Origin: VYFG01 sp965221795
GTDB taxonomy: Bacteria > Pseudomonadota > Gammaproteobacteria > Arenicellales > Poriferihabitantaceae
NCBI GenBank assembly: GCA_965221795.1
Contig: OZ244914.1
Location: 3,534,001 to 3,598,000 of the forward strand
DNA length: 64,000 bases
Direction of reading: 5' to 3'
Under the pieces are notes generated by a model. That model had not been told where the DNA came from, ran no database searches, and saw nothing but the letters and a program-made list of their open reading frames with translations. The translations under genes and the position numbers were made by a program. This document shows, piece after piece, positions 1 through 8,754 of this stretch; position 1 is the stretch's first letter; every line of letters begins with the position of its first letter.

Positions 1-67
1 GAAACCCAAACCCACCGAGTAGGATCGCTCCAAGAAACCCCAGTTCCAGTCCGAAGTGCAACAGCGC

Positions 68-110
68 CGCGATCCCTCCCTTCGGGCTACGCCCTCATTC
101 CGGGATCGCG
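68..110. repeat. REP-like palindrome
   Basis: Perfect 9-bp arms (68-76 and 102-110) enclose a second small dyad at 84-94 (GGGC TAC GCCC), so the stretch could form a cruciform or RNA hairpin. It resembles repetitive extragenic palindromes, but only one copy was found in the window, so the class is a guess. The rest of 1-305 shows no convincing gene. A minus-strand frame below about 90 reads like a hydrophobic segment running off the window edge. Confidence 0.45.
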
Positions 111-305
111 GCGGCGACCAAAAAATTCGCGCTGCGAGCACTTCTTTTCGGTCCCGGATGGCAGCCATCTCGACTTCTGGCGATCCTGACCGAAGCCATC
201 GGCCAATACAAGGGCGAGCTCCGGAGCTGGAGGCCGAGCGAAGCCGCTCCGGTGGATCACCAGAGGGCCCGGAGTGCCGGGGTCGAGGGGCGACCGTGGG
301 CCGCG

Positions 306-1257
306 TCAGGGGGGAGCCAACCCACGGGCAAAGACCTCCGCCGGAGTGCGGTACCCCAGGACCTTCCGAAGCCGACGGTGGAGTCGGTCCGCCACCGCCC
401 GCACCTGCGCAGGGGTCACCTGGCGGAAGTCCGTCCCGTTCGGGAAGTACTGGCGTACCAGGCCGTTGGTATGCTCGTTCCGGCCCCGTTCCCAGGAGTG
501 GTAGGGGGTGGCAAAGGTTGAAGCCCGCATCGAGCTTCGGTGCGATCTCCCGATGCCTCGCGAACTCCTTGCCGTGATCCGCCGTGCAGATGTGGACCTG
601 GTCCCGGATCGGCCCCAGACGCCGGGTGAGCGCCGCGGTCACTGCCGCCGCGGTCTTGCCTTCCACCCACTCCAGAAAGGGAAACTTCGAGCCCCGATCC
701 ACGGCCGATACCAGGGCGCCCCGGGGTCTCGCGCCAAGGATCGGTTCCCGCTCCCAATCGCCGATCCGGCTCTTCTCCGCCACCACCGAAGGTCGCTCCG
801 CAAGGTCGACCCGATCGGGAATGTGGCCGCGTCCGGCAGGACGGCCGCCGCGCCCGTTCGGCTGCTGGCCCCGACGTCGCCGGCACCGGTACCGCGTCCC
901 TCCGGCCTGCCGGTCGGCCCGCACCTGCGGGTAGATCCACTCCTTGCCCGCCATCCCTTCACCCTGCTGCCGGTACCGGCCCGAGATCTGCTCCGGGCTC
1001 CAGCCTTCCTGCAGCCGGTCCTCGACCACCGCCCAGCGCTCGGGGGTCCTCTTCCGGGGCACCGCCGACGCTTCCTGACGCCGAGCCGTGGCCTGGCGGT
1101 CGCCTCGCTGACCACGGTGGCGCGAGGTCTCGCGCGAGATCGTCGCGGGAGCCCGTCCGAGGTCGCGGGCCATCTCCCGTTTCGACCACCCCCGATGCAA
1201 AAGGGCATGAATCTGGCATCGTTCGGCATGGGTCAGGGGGTGGTAACCTACGGGCAT
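306..1257 (-). pseudogene. IS30-family transposase, frameshifted
   Basis: Reading the minus strand from ATG 1257 gives an IS30-type protein. It has an N-terminal helix-turn-helix typical of the family (HRGWSKREMARDLGRAPATI) and a DDE core with IGDWEREPILG and TADHGKEF. Near 513-519 one extra base shifts the frame. The rest of the core (ATPYHSWERG, NEHTNGLVRQYFPNGTD) and the end EVFARGLAPP continue in another frame to a stop at 306. Restoring the base gives about 316 residues, the normal length. The first catalytic aspartate, normally in a WEGDLI-like motif, is a glutamate (about residue 171). The gene is therefore doubly suspect: frameshifted and altered in the active site. Terminal inverted repeats could not be located by eye. 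Confidence 0.85.
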
Positions 1258-1322
1258 GACAATCCTCCGTTCGTGATCAACCGAGATGGTTGGCCATCAT
1301 CTGGCCCACCGCAAGCAACTTT

Positions 1323-1823
1323 TCAGCTCACCAGCCAGCGGCTTACAGGATGTTGCACCTCACACTGGAAAAGGGGGAAAAAGCCCACTCCTCTGAGTGC
1401 ATTTTTTGAGCCGGTCAGAATGGTCCCCCAATGGTACAGCTTGTCAGACGCATTTTCCGGCACAAACATTTTGACCGAACTCTTTGCGCTCATCTTATTG
1501 AGGTCTTTGGCAATTCCGGACAATGCCTGTGCAGCCATTACCCATAGAACTGTCAGGGAAGGGGCGGGGAGTAGGAGGCCAATGTTCATCGTCCGGTTGA
1601 GACCAATCCTTGCTCCTATCCATCTACCTACCAAATTGGTCACCATGCCGAAAAATTCGTAGAACAGGAAAAGTAGTGCGATTTCCAATGGCGCATAACC
1701 AAGTTGGTGAAAATACAATACGACCAACATCCAGAGTGCTCCATCCGTGAGAGTAAAGGCCCAACAGTTCCCGGTTATGACCAGATACTGTCGAGTTTGC
1801 ATGTTGGGTATGGAAGCACTCAT
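1323..1823 (-). pseudogene. arsJ: ArsJ organoarsenical MFS exporter, truncated
   Basis: The translation matches the N-terminal half of ArsJ, the inner-membrane MFS permease that exports 1-arseno-3-phosphoglycerate. Recognisable blocks are FTLTDGALWMLVVLYFHQLG, LFLFYEFFGMVTNLVG, VMAAQALSGIAKDLNKMSAK and ILTGSKNALRGVGFF. About ten residues seem missing around residue 85. Homology stops after about residue 148, where an unrelated tail runs to a stop, so more than half of the roughly 400-residue transporter is lost. The break is close to the IS30 remnant, which suggests the insertion or a linked deletion removed the 3' end. The partner gapdh lies immediately upstream and is also dead. Confidence 0.85.
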
Positions 1824-1874
1824 AACCCTTTATTTCATACGAAACTCTGGCCGGCCAGCCACCAACCGAGCGAG

Positions 1875-2768
1875 TTAGACGATTCGATTGGCATAGCTCC
1901 ACTCATTATTGGCATAGCTCCACTCATTGTCGTATCAGGCATACAGTTTGACCTGGGTATGGTCAATCACCATGGTGGAGAGCGCATCAATGATACTCGA
2001 CCGTGGGTCCGTTTGATAATCAACCGAAACAAGGGGACGCTCTTCATATCCCAGTATGCTCAGCTGGGGGCCTTCCGCCGCTGACCGGAGTAGGGCATTC
2101 ACTTCTTCCACAGCGGTCGGTGGTTGCGACCTCCAGCACAAAATCGACCAACGAAGCGTTTGCCAGTGGGACCCGAACTGCATGACCATTCCGTTTCCCT
2201 TGCAACTCCGGAAAAATCTGGGCAATCACCTTGCAGAACCGGTCGTGGTCGGAATAAGGCTCATTCCACAGGCTCGAGCTCTGCGCAAATCAGAGTGGGG
2301 AGCATCCAATATCCGTTGTTTGTTGGTGAGATCGTAAATCGTAGTCATACTTCCATGGAGAATTCCCAAATTATCATAAATCACTTTTATAATTAGTTAT
2401 AAATAATTGTTAATAAAATAATATAAAGTCAAAATATCATGGCGCTCAGGACAGTACCATTCCTGATTCACGCCCATCACCACGTTCAGCACCTCGTGGT
2501 CCGCAACCGGGACGGAAACGACCACCTAGGCACTTCCTGGTCACGATAGGGTTGCAGGGCGGCAACAGATCGGAATTGGCCAGAGGCTTCAATTACCACA
2601 TCACAAGGAGACCAGTCGATCTCTTGGAGGTGCCATTTTCGGGAAGGTTTTCGTGTTGCTGGCCGGATCATTGAGCAGAATGACATGAAGGCCCTCGCTT
2701 TCCATGGCGATGCGAAAAACGAGTCTGCCAATACGGCCGAAGCCATTGATACCAAGATTCAGGGGCAC
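1875..2768 (-). pseudogene. ArsJ-associated glyceraldehyde-3-phosphate dehydrogenase, decayed
   Basis: Successive minus-strand frames spell a type I GAPDH: PLNLGINGFGRIGRLVFRIA, VVIEASGQFRSVAALQPY, VVMGVNQEW, NLGILHGSMTT, ARACGMSLIPTTTGSA, FPELQGKRNGHAVRVPLANA and GYEERPLVSVDYQTDPRSSI. Several frameshifts join them. About 45 residues are gone after the NAD-binding segment. The stretch that should carry the catalytic cysteine (SCTTN motif) is replaced by AT-rich DNA at about 2385-2445. Near the end a Trp codon has become TGA and a 21-bp piece is duplicated. In functional ars operons this enzyme makes 1-arseno-3-phosphoglycerate from arsenate and glyceraldehyde-3-phosphate for export by ArsJ. 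The GTG start at 2768 is a guess. Confidence 0.88.
1887..1928. repeat. 21-bp tandem duplication in gapdh pseudogene
   Basis: Two perfect adjacent 21-bp copies (1887-1907 and 1908-1928) encode NEWSYAN twice on the minus strand. The unit length is a multiple of three, so the frame is kept. The sequence is the C-terminal GAPDH signature normally present once, which makes a recent slippage duplication in a gene already out of use likely. Confidence 0.95.
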
Positions 2769-2858
2769 TGTACTGTTGTCAATGCAATGTGGTTGATTCC
2801 GCAATTATCAGGGAACTGTATGACATACAGTTGAAATCCGCCACAGGCGTAATTCGTC

Positions 2859-3494
2859 TTATACGGTAATCCGGATATGGCTTCGATTTCCGACCTCCAT
2901 GACGTCATGGAAAAAGCTTGGGTCGTTCAGCCCGTCCCGGACATATATCACTTTGAAATCGACGGGTTGGACACGGTCTCCAAAAAACAGATAGGCCGTA
3001 GCAGGATCACATTGATGGGATGTCCATTCCAGCCCTTCCGCATTCGTGAACTGGAGATGGATGGCCGCAGCCCATTTGGCAGTATCTGCGTAGTGTTTTG
3101 GAGTTGTAGCAATGAGTTGGCTACGCTTGATGTGCCAGCACTTGAGGTCTGGCTCACGTAAAGAGACGAGCGTCAGGTCACGAACCACCTCAAGCCGTCC
3201 CTGTGCGCTGTCTTCTACCTTGTTCCCGGGGACTCGTTTTCGTTTGGCTTTGGCGGGGACGTCATGGAAGATCGTTTCGAAGACAGCGGCTTCGAAAGTT
3301 TCACCTGCATAGAGCGAGGGAACGCATTGTCCGTTCCCGTCCTTGATCGGCGCAAAGCGGGTCGGACTGCCCTGACATGGGTTAAAGCTGTTCGCTACAA
3401 AATTACGGCTATGGATACGTTCCAATACTGTGCCCTTTTTCAAGACTACAGTATTGGGCATGCTGAGCATATTGCCCGGCTTTCTTATGGGCAT
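2859..3494 (-). CDS. RES-domain toxin
   Basis: This 211-residue protein carries the RES fold. It has NPCQGSPTRFAPI (about residues 38-50), the LYAGETFEAAVFETIFHDVP block (61-80) with its conserved glutamate, and WTSHQ near residue 160. RES toxins such as MbcT-type enzymes degrade cellular NAD+ by phosphorolysis or hydrolysis. The ATG at 3494 is chosen because it lies 7 bp after the antitoxin stop; a longer frame upstream only overlaps the antitoxin gene. No frameshift or missing core motif is visible, unlike most toxins in this window. The gene would be co-transcribed with and neutralised by the upstream product. Confidence 0.88.
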   Translation of the reverse strand: MPIRKPGNMLSMPNTVVLKKGTVLERIHSRNFVANSFNPCQGSPTRFAPIKDGNGQCVPSLYAGETFEAAVFETIFHDVPAKAKRKRVPGNKVEDSAQGRLEVVRDLTLVSLREPDLKCWHIKRSQLIATTPKHYADTAKWAAAIHLQFTNAEGLEWTSHQCDPATAYLFFGDRVQPVDFKVIYVRDGLNDPSFFHDVMEVGNRSHIRITV

Positions 3495-3501
3495 CTGCAC
3501 T

Positions 3502-4182
3502 TTAGCCGATAGTCGGTTTGGCAAAGCGCTTTGCCGCCGTGGCCACTTCTTCGATTCGATGGAGGCAGTTTTGCGGCTCTTCTCCGTCCAACCAGCCATT
3601 CCCGCTTTGAAACCAGAACGCGATCTGCCATGGAGTAAACCTATCGGCGATTTCAGCAAGAATTTTGCGGATGACGGGTCGAGGCTCGCCGTTTTCAAAC
3701 TGAAAGGCCGGATAGAGATAGGTCACTCCTTTGCGGACACCGAATATTTTCTTTTCCCGTTTCCAGCGCGAAGCCGGTTCACTTTTGTTATGAGGATTGA
3801 GACCAGACTGTTCACGCACCTGAGCAGCCGTCAGGAGAGTGACTTCCGCCAAATATGCCGCCCTCATTTGTGCGTTTTGGGTTTCGAGATCAATTTCGGC
3901 TTCAGTAGTCGCGGACGGTATATCATCAGCAACGATTTCGAGAAGCTGGTCAATATGGCGTTCCCTGATAGCACCGGGCCGAGCCTCGACCACTGCGGGT
4001 AACCGGCCCAACGTACGCTCGACGAGCCGGGCCACAGGTGCTGACGGTACACCGACAAGGATCCAAACCCCGTTCGGTTTATCGGCGGGCATGAAGGCGG
4101 CACCGATTTTTTGGCGCAATGCGACTGGGAAATCGGCAATTTCCTCCGGGGTCAGGGCAATTCGCTGCAAGGTTTTTGGCAT
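3502..4182 (-). CDS. RES-partner antitoxin (MbcA/ParS/Xre type)
   Basis: A 226-residue protein translated from ATG 4182, preceded by a good GGAG ribosome-binding site. The C-terminal third (about 145-215) has the pattern of RES-partner antitoxins: SRWKREKKIFGVRKG, LYPAFQFENGEPRPVI, then PWQIAFWFQSGNGWLDGEEP. This toxin-binding domain is related to DUF2384. The N-terminal 140 residues are helical with no motif I can name and are longer than in minimal antitoxins of the group. The gene precedes the toxin, the usual order. An AT-rich stretch at 4190-4260 is the probable autoregulated promoter. Confidence 0.82.
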   Translation of the reverse strand: MPKTLQRIALTPEEIADFPVALRQKIGAAFMPADKPNGVWILVGVPSAPVARLVERTLGRLPAVVEARPGAIRERHIDQLLEIVADDIPSATTEAEIDLETQNAQMRAAYLAEVTLLTAAQVREQSGLNPHNKSEPASRWKREKKIFGVRKGVTYLYPAFQFENGEPRPVIRKILAEIADRFTPWQIAFWFQSGNGWLDGEEPQNCLHRIEEVATAAKRFAKPTIG

Positions 4183-5164
4183 AGTTATCTCCGATTTATA
4201 AGCATGATATTCATGATCAAGCAAAATATAACCAAGATCACTATATTTTTGCAAGCATATCAGTCTACGCCTCCATCTGCCATCTCCCTTGTTATGACCC
4301 CGTAAACCTGCTCGGTGAATGCGATTTCTCCGATGAAACGCTCCAGGACAGCATTGGAATTCCCCTGAAACCCAGGATCTGAAAGAGTTTCGATCCCAGG
4401 TGACTCAAAATAAGGTCAAACCCTTTGTGCATAAGAGCGAAACTCAAAATCCTATCTTTGTCGGGATATACCCACCATGAATAGAACCCGATCTCTCGCG
4501 ATATGCCATACCACATTGGTTTTAACGGGTATATGCCATTGCAAGGAGCACATGACTGGGCTACGACATGGAAAAGGGAATGGTTATGGAAGCCTGGCAG
4601 GGAACGCAAGCCTGTCATAGTGAGCGGCATGTATGTCTCTTGGGATGGCACATCATGCAGCAACACAGCGACAGGGGCGATTTTTTCAGCTGCGAATATT
4701 TGCACATCAACGGATATGCTTACCCCGCAAAACTGAGATCGGTGGAATGACTTGACCCAAAAACGTCGCTTTTGGCCTCCTGGAGTCGGAGCTCTTTCAA
4801 GGGGTGAATTTCAGGGAGGGAAAGAATTCCAAATACGACCGAAATCATTAAGCGGAGATTAGGGCCACTGTACTGTTGTCAATGAAATGTCGTTGGTTCC
4901 GTAATTACCGGGGAACTGTATGACATACTGCTGAAATTCACCACAGGCGTGGTTCGCCTAGCCATTAAATTTAACATAATATTCATTATGCGAAGTTAAA
5001 ATATCCGAATCAGGGACCACATGTAGAGAACACCACGTTCGGGGCTTCAGTCGAATTTGATACAATGCTCGCAAGTATCCATGCCTGAAATTCACTCGGT
5101 TACGCAAGCCCCTCCAGTCATGGCAAAAATGTCATCCTCTGCTTCATTGAAATAGGCCTAATTG
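4183..5164. other. Intergenic stretch with gapdh-region remnant
   Basis: No convincing gene was found here. Short open frames on both strands (for example 4292-4705 minus) have no recognisable motif. The stretch includes a diverged second copy of the gapdh 5' region (listed separately) and AT-rich DNA at 4960-5050 that may hold the promoter for the plus-strand genes from 5165 onward. Confidence 0.4.
4836..4960. repeat. Diverged direct copy of 2735-2860
   Basis: This stretch repeats the beginning and upstream region of the gapdh pseudogene. Shared words include CACTGTACTGTTGTCAATG, GGGAACTGTATGACATAC and CCACAGGCGT in the same order and spacing. The copies are roughly 80 percent identical by eye. 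The copy here keeps only a ruined GAPDH N-terminus. The two copies, in the same orientation, bracket the RES toxin/antitoxin cassette. Confidence 0.85.
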
Positions 5165-5578
5165 ATGATCAGGATTTTTCAATTTCGGGATATCTTTGGA
5201 GGTCGATCCCAAAAACTTCACAGTGCGCAATGGGTACTGCTCGCGCTGGGATTTTTTCTGGTTGGCTTGTCCGGTGGGTTTCTTGCCAAGGGCGGAGGCC
5301 AGTGGGTCATTGATGCTTTTCGTCTGGCCTATCTCAATCAGTACAATGTCCGTGCGAACTGGACTACCGGGGATACTTCGTATTATGTTTCAACAACCAA
5401 TACGGATGCGTTATCCCGAATCCTGGAATCAGAGGATGGCATCGTCTCGATTACGCCGACCTTCATTGATGGACTGCTAATTATTGTCATTTCCAAAGAT
5501 CACCCAAACCTCCATAACCGGTTGAAACAGAATGACCTGGTACGCGTGATCACTACCCTGCCCCTGCTATGCCACTAA
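5165..5578 (+). CDS. Hypothetical single-pass membrane protein
   Basis: 137 residues from ATG 5165, not matched to any family I know. Residues about 20-45 form a hydrophobic helix rich in Gly and Leu after a basic N-terminus. That predicts a membrane anchor with the remaining roughly 90 residues exposed, probably in the periplasm. The soluble part has an alternating hydrophobic pattern (IVSITPTFIDGLLIIVISKD) that suggests a small alpha/beta domain. The gene ends 30 bp before the HAD gene on the same strand, so co-transcription is likely. Confidence 0.5.
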   Translation: MIRIFQFRDIFGGRSQKLHSAQWVLLALGFFLVGLSGGFLAKGGGQWVIDAFRLAYLNQYNVRANWTTGDTSYYVSTTNTDALSRILESEDGIVSITPTFIDGLLIIVISKDHPNLHNRLKQNDLVRVITTLPLLCH

Positions 5579-5608
5579 TCCCACTCCACACAGAATCAAA
5601 GAATCAAT

Positions 5609-6280
5609 ATGACCACCTTGGCGTTCGATGTGTACGGTACACTGATTGACACTGCCGGAGTGCAGACCCGGTTGTCCGAGTGGGTCGGCGACCGAGCAGA
5701 AGAATTCTCCACCCGATGGCGCGCCAAGCAACTGGAATATACCTGGCGCTATGGATTAATGGAGGAATACCGTAATTTTCGAGTGTGCACTCGTCAGGCA
5801 CTCGACTGGACTTGTAGCGAATTACAGTGCGGCCTCAGCACCCCTGAAAAAGACAGCCTCATGGCACTTTACCTGGAATTGCCCCCTTTTGATGATGTGC
5901 GGGACGGGCTTGCATCGTTACAAAGGCCCCAAATCAGAATGTTTGCCTTTTCGAACGGGCTATCCTCGGATGTGGAGACATTGTTAAAAAATGCCGGTCT
6001 CATGGATTACCTGGATGGTATCGTCAGTGTCGACGACAAGCAGTCGTTCAAGCCAAATCCTCTTCTCTACCACTATATGGTGGAGAGAGGTGACTCGGCT
6101 GCCTCTGACACATGGCTGGTTTCCAGCAATGGTTTTGATGTCTGTGGAGCGATTGCCGCCGGCCTGAAAGCGTTCTGGATACAGCGACACCCCGCTACCC
6201 ATTTTGATCCTTGGGAATTCCTTCCGACTCAAACAGTTTCCGAATTGGGGGAAATTGCCGAGCACCTGGAATACACATAA
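5609..6280 (+). CDS. HAD-superfamily haloacid dehalogenase, type II
   Basis: A 223-residue HAD hydrolase. Motif I is FDVYGTLIDT with nucleophile Asp7, motif II is FSNG (about residue 115), the lysine motif lies in SFKPNPLLY, and the fourth motif region is WLVSSNGFDVCGA. Length and the FDVYGTL signature fit (S)-2-haloacid dehalogenases, which hydrolyse 2-halocarboxylic acids to 2-hydroxy acids through an aspartyl ester. The family includes enzymes with other small substrates, so the exact substrate is open. It stands just upstream of a thiolase on the same strand. Confidence 0.82.
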   Translation: MTTLAFDVYGTLIDTAGVQTRLSEWVGDRAEEFSTRWRAKQLEYTWRYGLMEEYRNFRVCTRQALDWTCSELQCGLSTPEKDSLMALYLELPPFDDVRDGLASLQRPQIRMFAFSNGLSSDVETLLKNAGLMDYLDGIVSVDDKQSFKPNPLLYHYMVERGDSAASDTWLVSSNGFDVCGAIAAGLKAFWIQRHPATHFDPWEFLPTQTVSELGEIAEHLEYT

Positions 6281-6333
6281 AGGATTGGATTGCAATCTTG
6301 CATAGTCACAAACCGATCTCATATCGTTTACAA

Positions 6334-7518
6334 ATGACAGATTCCATTGTGATTGTCTCCTCCGCCCGAACTCCGATCGGAAGCTTTCAGGGTATTCTGT
6401 CGAATACCGCTGCCGCGGAATTGGGTGCCGTAGCGATTCGTGAAGCCGTGCAACGTGCCGGTCTGGATAGAAAAGAAGTCGATGAGGTTATTATGGGGAA
6501 TGTACTCTCGGCTGGACAGGGACAAGCCCCCGCCCGTCAAGCGGCCCTCGGGGCCGGACTCCCCCTTTCTATCGGTTGCACCACCATCAATAAGATGTGT
6601 GGTTCTGGGATGAAATCGGTCATGCTAGCGCATGACCTGTTGAGAGCAGGCAATGGGTCGATTCTTGTGGCGGGAGGCATGGAAAGTATGTCAAATGCCC
6701 CCTATTTACTTCCTAAAGCCAGGCAAGGCTTACGGATGGGGCATAAAGTCATGGTAGACCACATGTTTCTTGATGGTCTCGAAGATGCCTATGACCAAGG
6801 GCGCTTGATGGGCTTGTTCGCAGAGGACTGCGCGGACAAATTCCAGTTCAGTCGTGAAGCACAAGACGACTTCGCCATCCAATCCCTACAACGAGCACAA
6901 GCTGCCTGCAACGAGGGACATTTTGAAGCCGAACTTGCCGCAGTCGAAGTGTCCCAACGCAGTCATAGTTGCATGGTCACAAAAGATGAAACTCCTTTTC
7001 AGGTGACAATCGAAAAGATTCCCAAACTGAAAGCGGCATTTCGTGCAGAGGGGACCGTTACGGCCGCCAATTCCAGTTCCATTTCCGACGGTGCTGCGGC
7101 TCTTGTCCTGATGAGAGAGTCGGAAGCGGACCGACGGAACATTACCCCAATCGCGCGTATCTTGTCACATGCTACATACGCGCAAGAACCGAACTGGTTT
7201 ACAACAGCACCGGTGCATGCGATTCGAAAATGCCTCAGAAATATTGAGAAAACTACTGAAGATATTGATTTATATGAAATCAATGAAGCCTTCGCAGTTG
7301 TGACAATGGCAGCCATTCATGAACTGGAGCTACAACCCACCCAAGTCAATGTCTTTGGCGGTGCGTGTGCGTTAGGTCATCCCATTGGAGCCTCAGGAGC
7401 ACGTATACTAGTCACGCTGCTCAATGCTATGAAAGCCAAGGATAGCAGATTCGGGATGGCCGGTATATGTATCGGTGGCGGGGAAGCAACCGCCCTGGCA
7501 GTCGAACGATTCCATTGA
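6334..7518 (+). CDS. Acetyl-CoA C-acetyltransferase (thiolase)
   Basis: A 394-residue thiolase of normal length. The acyl-accepting cysteine is Cys89 in NKMCGSG; NEAFA, GGACALGHPIGASGAR (catalytic His) and CIGGGEATA (second Cys) follow in the expected order. ATG 6334 gives the standard family start (MTDSIVIVSSARTPIG); upstream in-frame codons overlap the HAD gene. The enzyme either condenses two acetyl-CoA to acetoacetyl-CoA or cleaves 3-ketoacyl-CoA in beta-oxidation; sequence alone does not decide. All catalytic residues are present. Confidence 0.92.
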   Translation: MTDSIVIVSSARTPIGSFQGILSNTAAAELGAVAIREAVQRAGLDRKEVDEVIMGNVLSAGQGQAPARQAALGAGLPLSIGCTTINKMCGSGMKSVMLAHDLLRAGNGSILVAGGMESMSNAPYLLPKARQGLRMGHKVMVDHMFLDGLEDAYDQGRLMGLFAEDCADKFQFSREAQDDFAIQSLQRAQAACNEGHFEAELAAVEVSQRSHSCMVTKDETPFQVTIEKIPKLKAAFRAEGTVTAANSSSISDGAAALVLMRESEADRRNITPIARILSHATYAQEPNWFTTAPVHAIRKCLRNIEKTTEDIDLYEINEAFAVVTMAAIHELELQPTQVNVFGGACALGHPIGASGARILVTLLNAMKAKDSRFGMAGICIGGGEATALAVERFH

Positions 7519-7626
7519 TTATCCGTCCTGAAGACTGAGGGTTCATAACGGCCCCGCATAAACTCTGAATGGAGTTTTCGGACCGGTTGGATTTTTTTGG
7601 GGGGAACTCATCACCGGGAATCATTT

Positions 7627-8178
7627 ATGCCTCTACCCGATTCATCCAGTCGTACGCTTCACCACACACGACAGCTGGTTCTGCAGGGCTATGAGCGTTC
7701 TGACGGACTATGGGAAGTGGAAGCTCATTTGCTTGATACGAAACCGTACTGGTTTCCCAATCACGAAAAAAATGGCATTCCTGCCAATGAACCCATCCAT
7801 CAGTTCAGCTTGCGCATCACCCTGGACCTTGATTTCCTGATTCATCGGGTGGATGTGTCCATGGATACAACTCCTTTCAAAATCTGCCGAGAGGTGGAAA
7901 GTAACATGAAACGACTGGAAGGACTGCGTATCGGTCCCGGTTGGCAAAAGGAGGCCCGACAGAAAATTGCCATGAGTGACAGCTGTACACATTTGATGGA
8001 ACTGCTTAGTCCTATCGCCACTACTGCATATCAAAGTATGCATGCCACTCTGGAGAAGCATCGTCAAAGCTTGTCCACACCCCCTCCCCCACCCATTCTC
8101 AATCAGTGTCATTCCCTGTCCAGTCATCAGGAAGTGGTGAGGGTAAAGTGGCCAGATTTCTACACGGGAGATCCCTGA
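7627..8178 (+). CDS. DUF2889 family protein
   Basis: A 183-residue protein resembling DUF2889: RQLVLQGYERSDGLWEVEAH near the start, then a conserved IHQFSLRITLDLDF, and a Cys-containing CTHLMELLSPIATTAYQS segment (about 118-138). Members are small soluble proteins of unknown function, frequently found near acyl-CoA or aromatic catabolism genes, which fits the thiolase upstream. The proline run PPPPPI near residue 155 marks a flexible tail. ATG 7627 is the start that aligns with the family. Confidence 0.7.
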   Translation: MPLPDSSSRTLHHTRQLVLQGYERSDGLWEVEAHLLDTKPYWFPNHEKNGIPANEPIHQFSLRITLDLDFLIHRVDVSMDTTPFKICREVESNMKRLEGLRIGPGWQKEARQKIAMSDSCTHLMELLSPIATTAYQSMHATLEKHRQSLSTPPPPPILNQCHSLSSHQEVVRVKWPDFYTGDP

Positions 8179-8523
8179 TCGCTGGATAAGCCATTGGATG
8201 ATCGATTTTATGCAGAGGTCCGGGAATCACTGGCCTTGAACCGAAACTGCCCCAAGTGCTCTTGATCACTTCCGATGCAAATGAAGATCCTACAAAATTC
8301 TGGGTAGGAGAATGGGAAAGTCCAGTTATTGCCTGCTTCCTGCCCAGTGCTGATGAGAGAGTGATCAGGTACAGTCCCGATTTGACCTGATGCTGCCAAT
8401 TGGAAAGGTGCAGGTTGCCAGTGTGTGGACGAAAGTACAGGTACAACTCGGAAAATCAAAGAAAAAACTCCCATGGGTCGCCCGGGAGAAACCCGTAACC
8501 ACACTGGCGAAGGACCGCACTGT

Positions 8524-8700
8524 CGAATTGTCGCCCTTAATCTTCTCGCCGCAATTATTTACTGCTGGAATACCGATCAACTCAATCGTGCTGTAAGAAA
8601 GCACCGGCATGCTGGTTTAGAGGTTCCTGACCATCATCTGCAACATGCCTCTCCACTGGGGTGGAATGGTACTCTTCTCGCCGGAGAGTATCGATGCAAA
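8524..8700 (+). pseudogene. Tn3-family transposase C-terminal remnant
   Basis: One plus-strand frame reads VALNLLAAIIYCWNT, then QLNRAVRKHRHAG and HASPLGWNGTLLAGEY. This is the conserved end of Tn3-family TnpA, where homologues have NLVVAAIILWNT and SPLGWEHI. Only about 60 residues of a roughly 1000-residue enzyme remain and no start or catalytic part is visible. The region 8179-8523 upstream holds no other gene I can recognise and may be further decayed transposon. The remnant sits directly before the MFS gene. Confidence 0.75.
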
Positions 8701-8754
8701 GAAACGCTTCACAGCACTGATCATACTTGTCGGATATTGCCCTTTCTTTCCCAC

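Noticed and set aside
508..1662. Long plus-strand open frame over the IS30 region
   Set aside because: It is antisense to the IS30 transposase and runs through the arsJ end. It is Pro/Arg-rich with no motif and comes from GC-rich codon bias.
4292..4705. 137-codon minus-strand frame
   Set aside because: No recognisable domain, no ribosome-binding site, odd composition, and it lies in a region with decayed copies. Left as non-coding.
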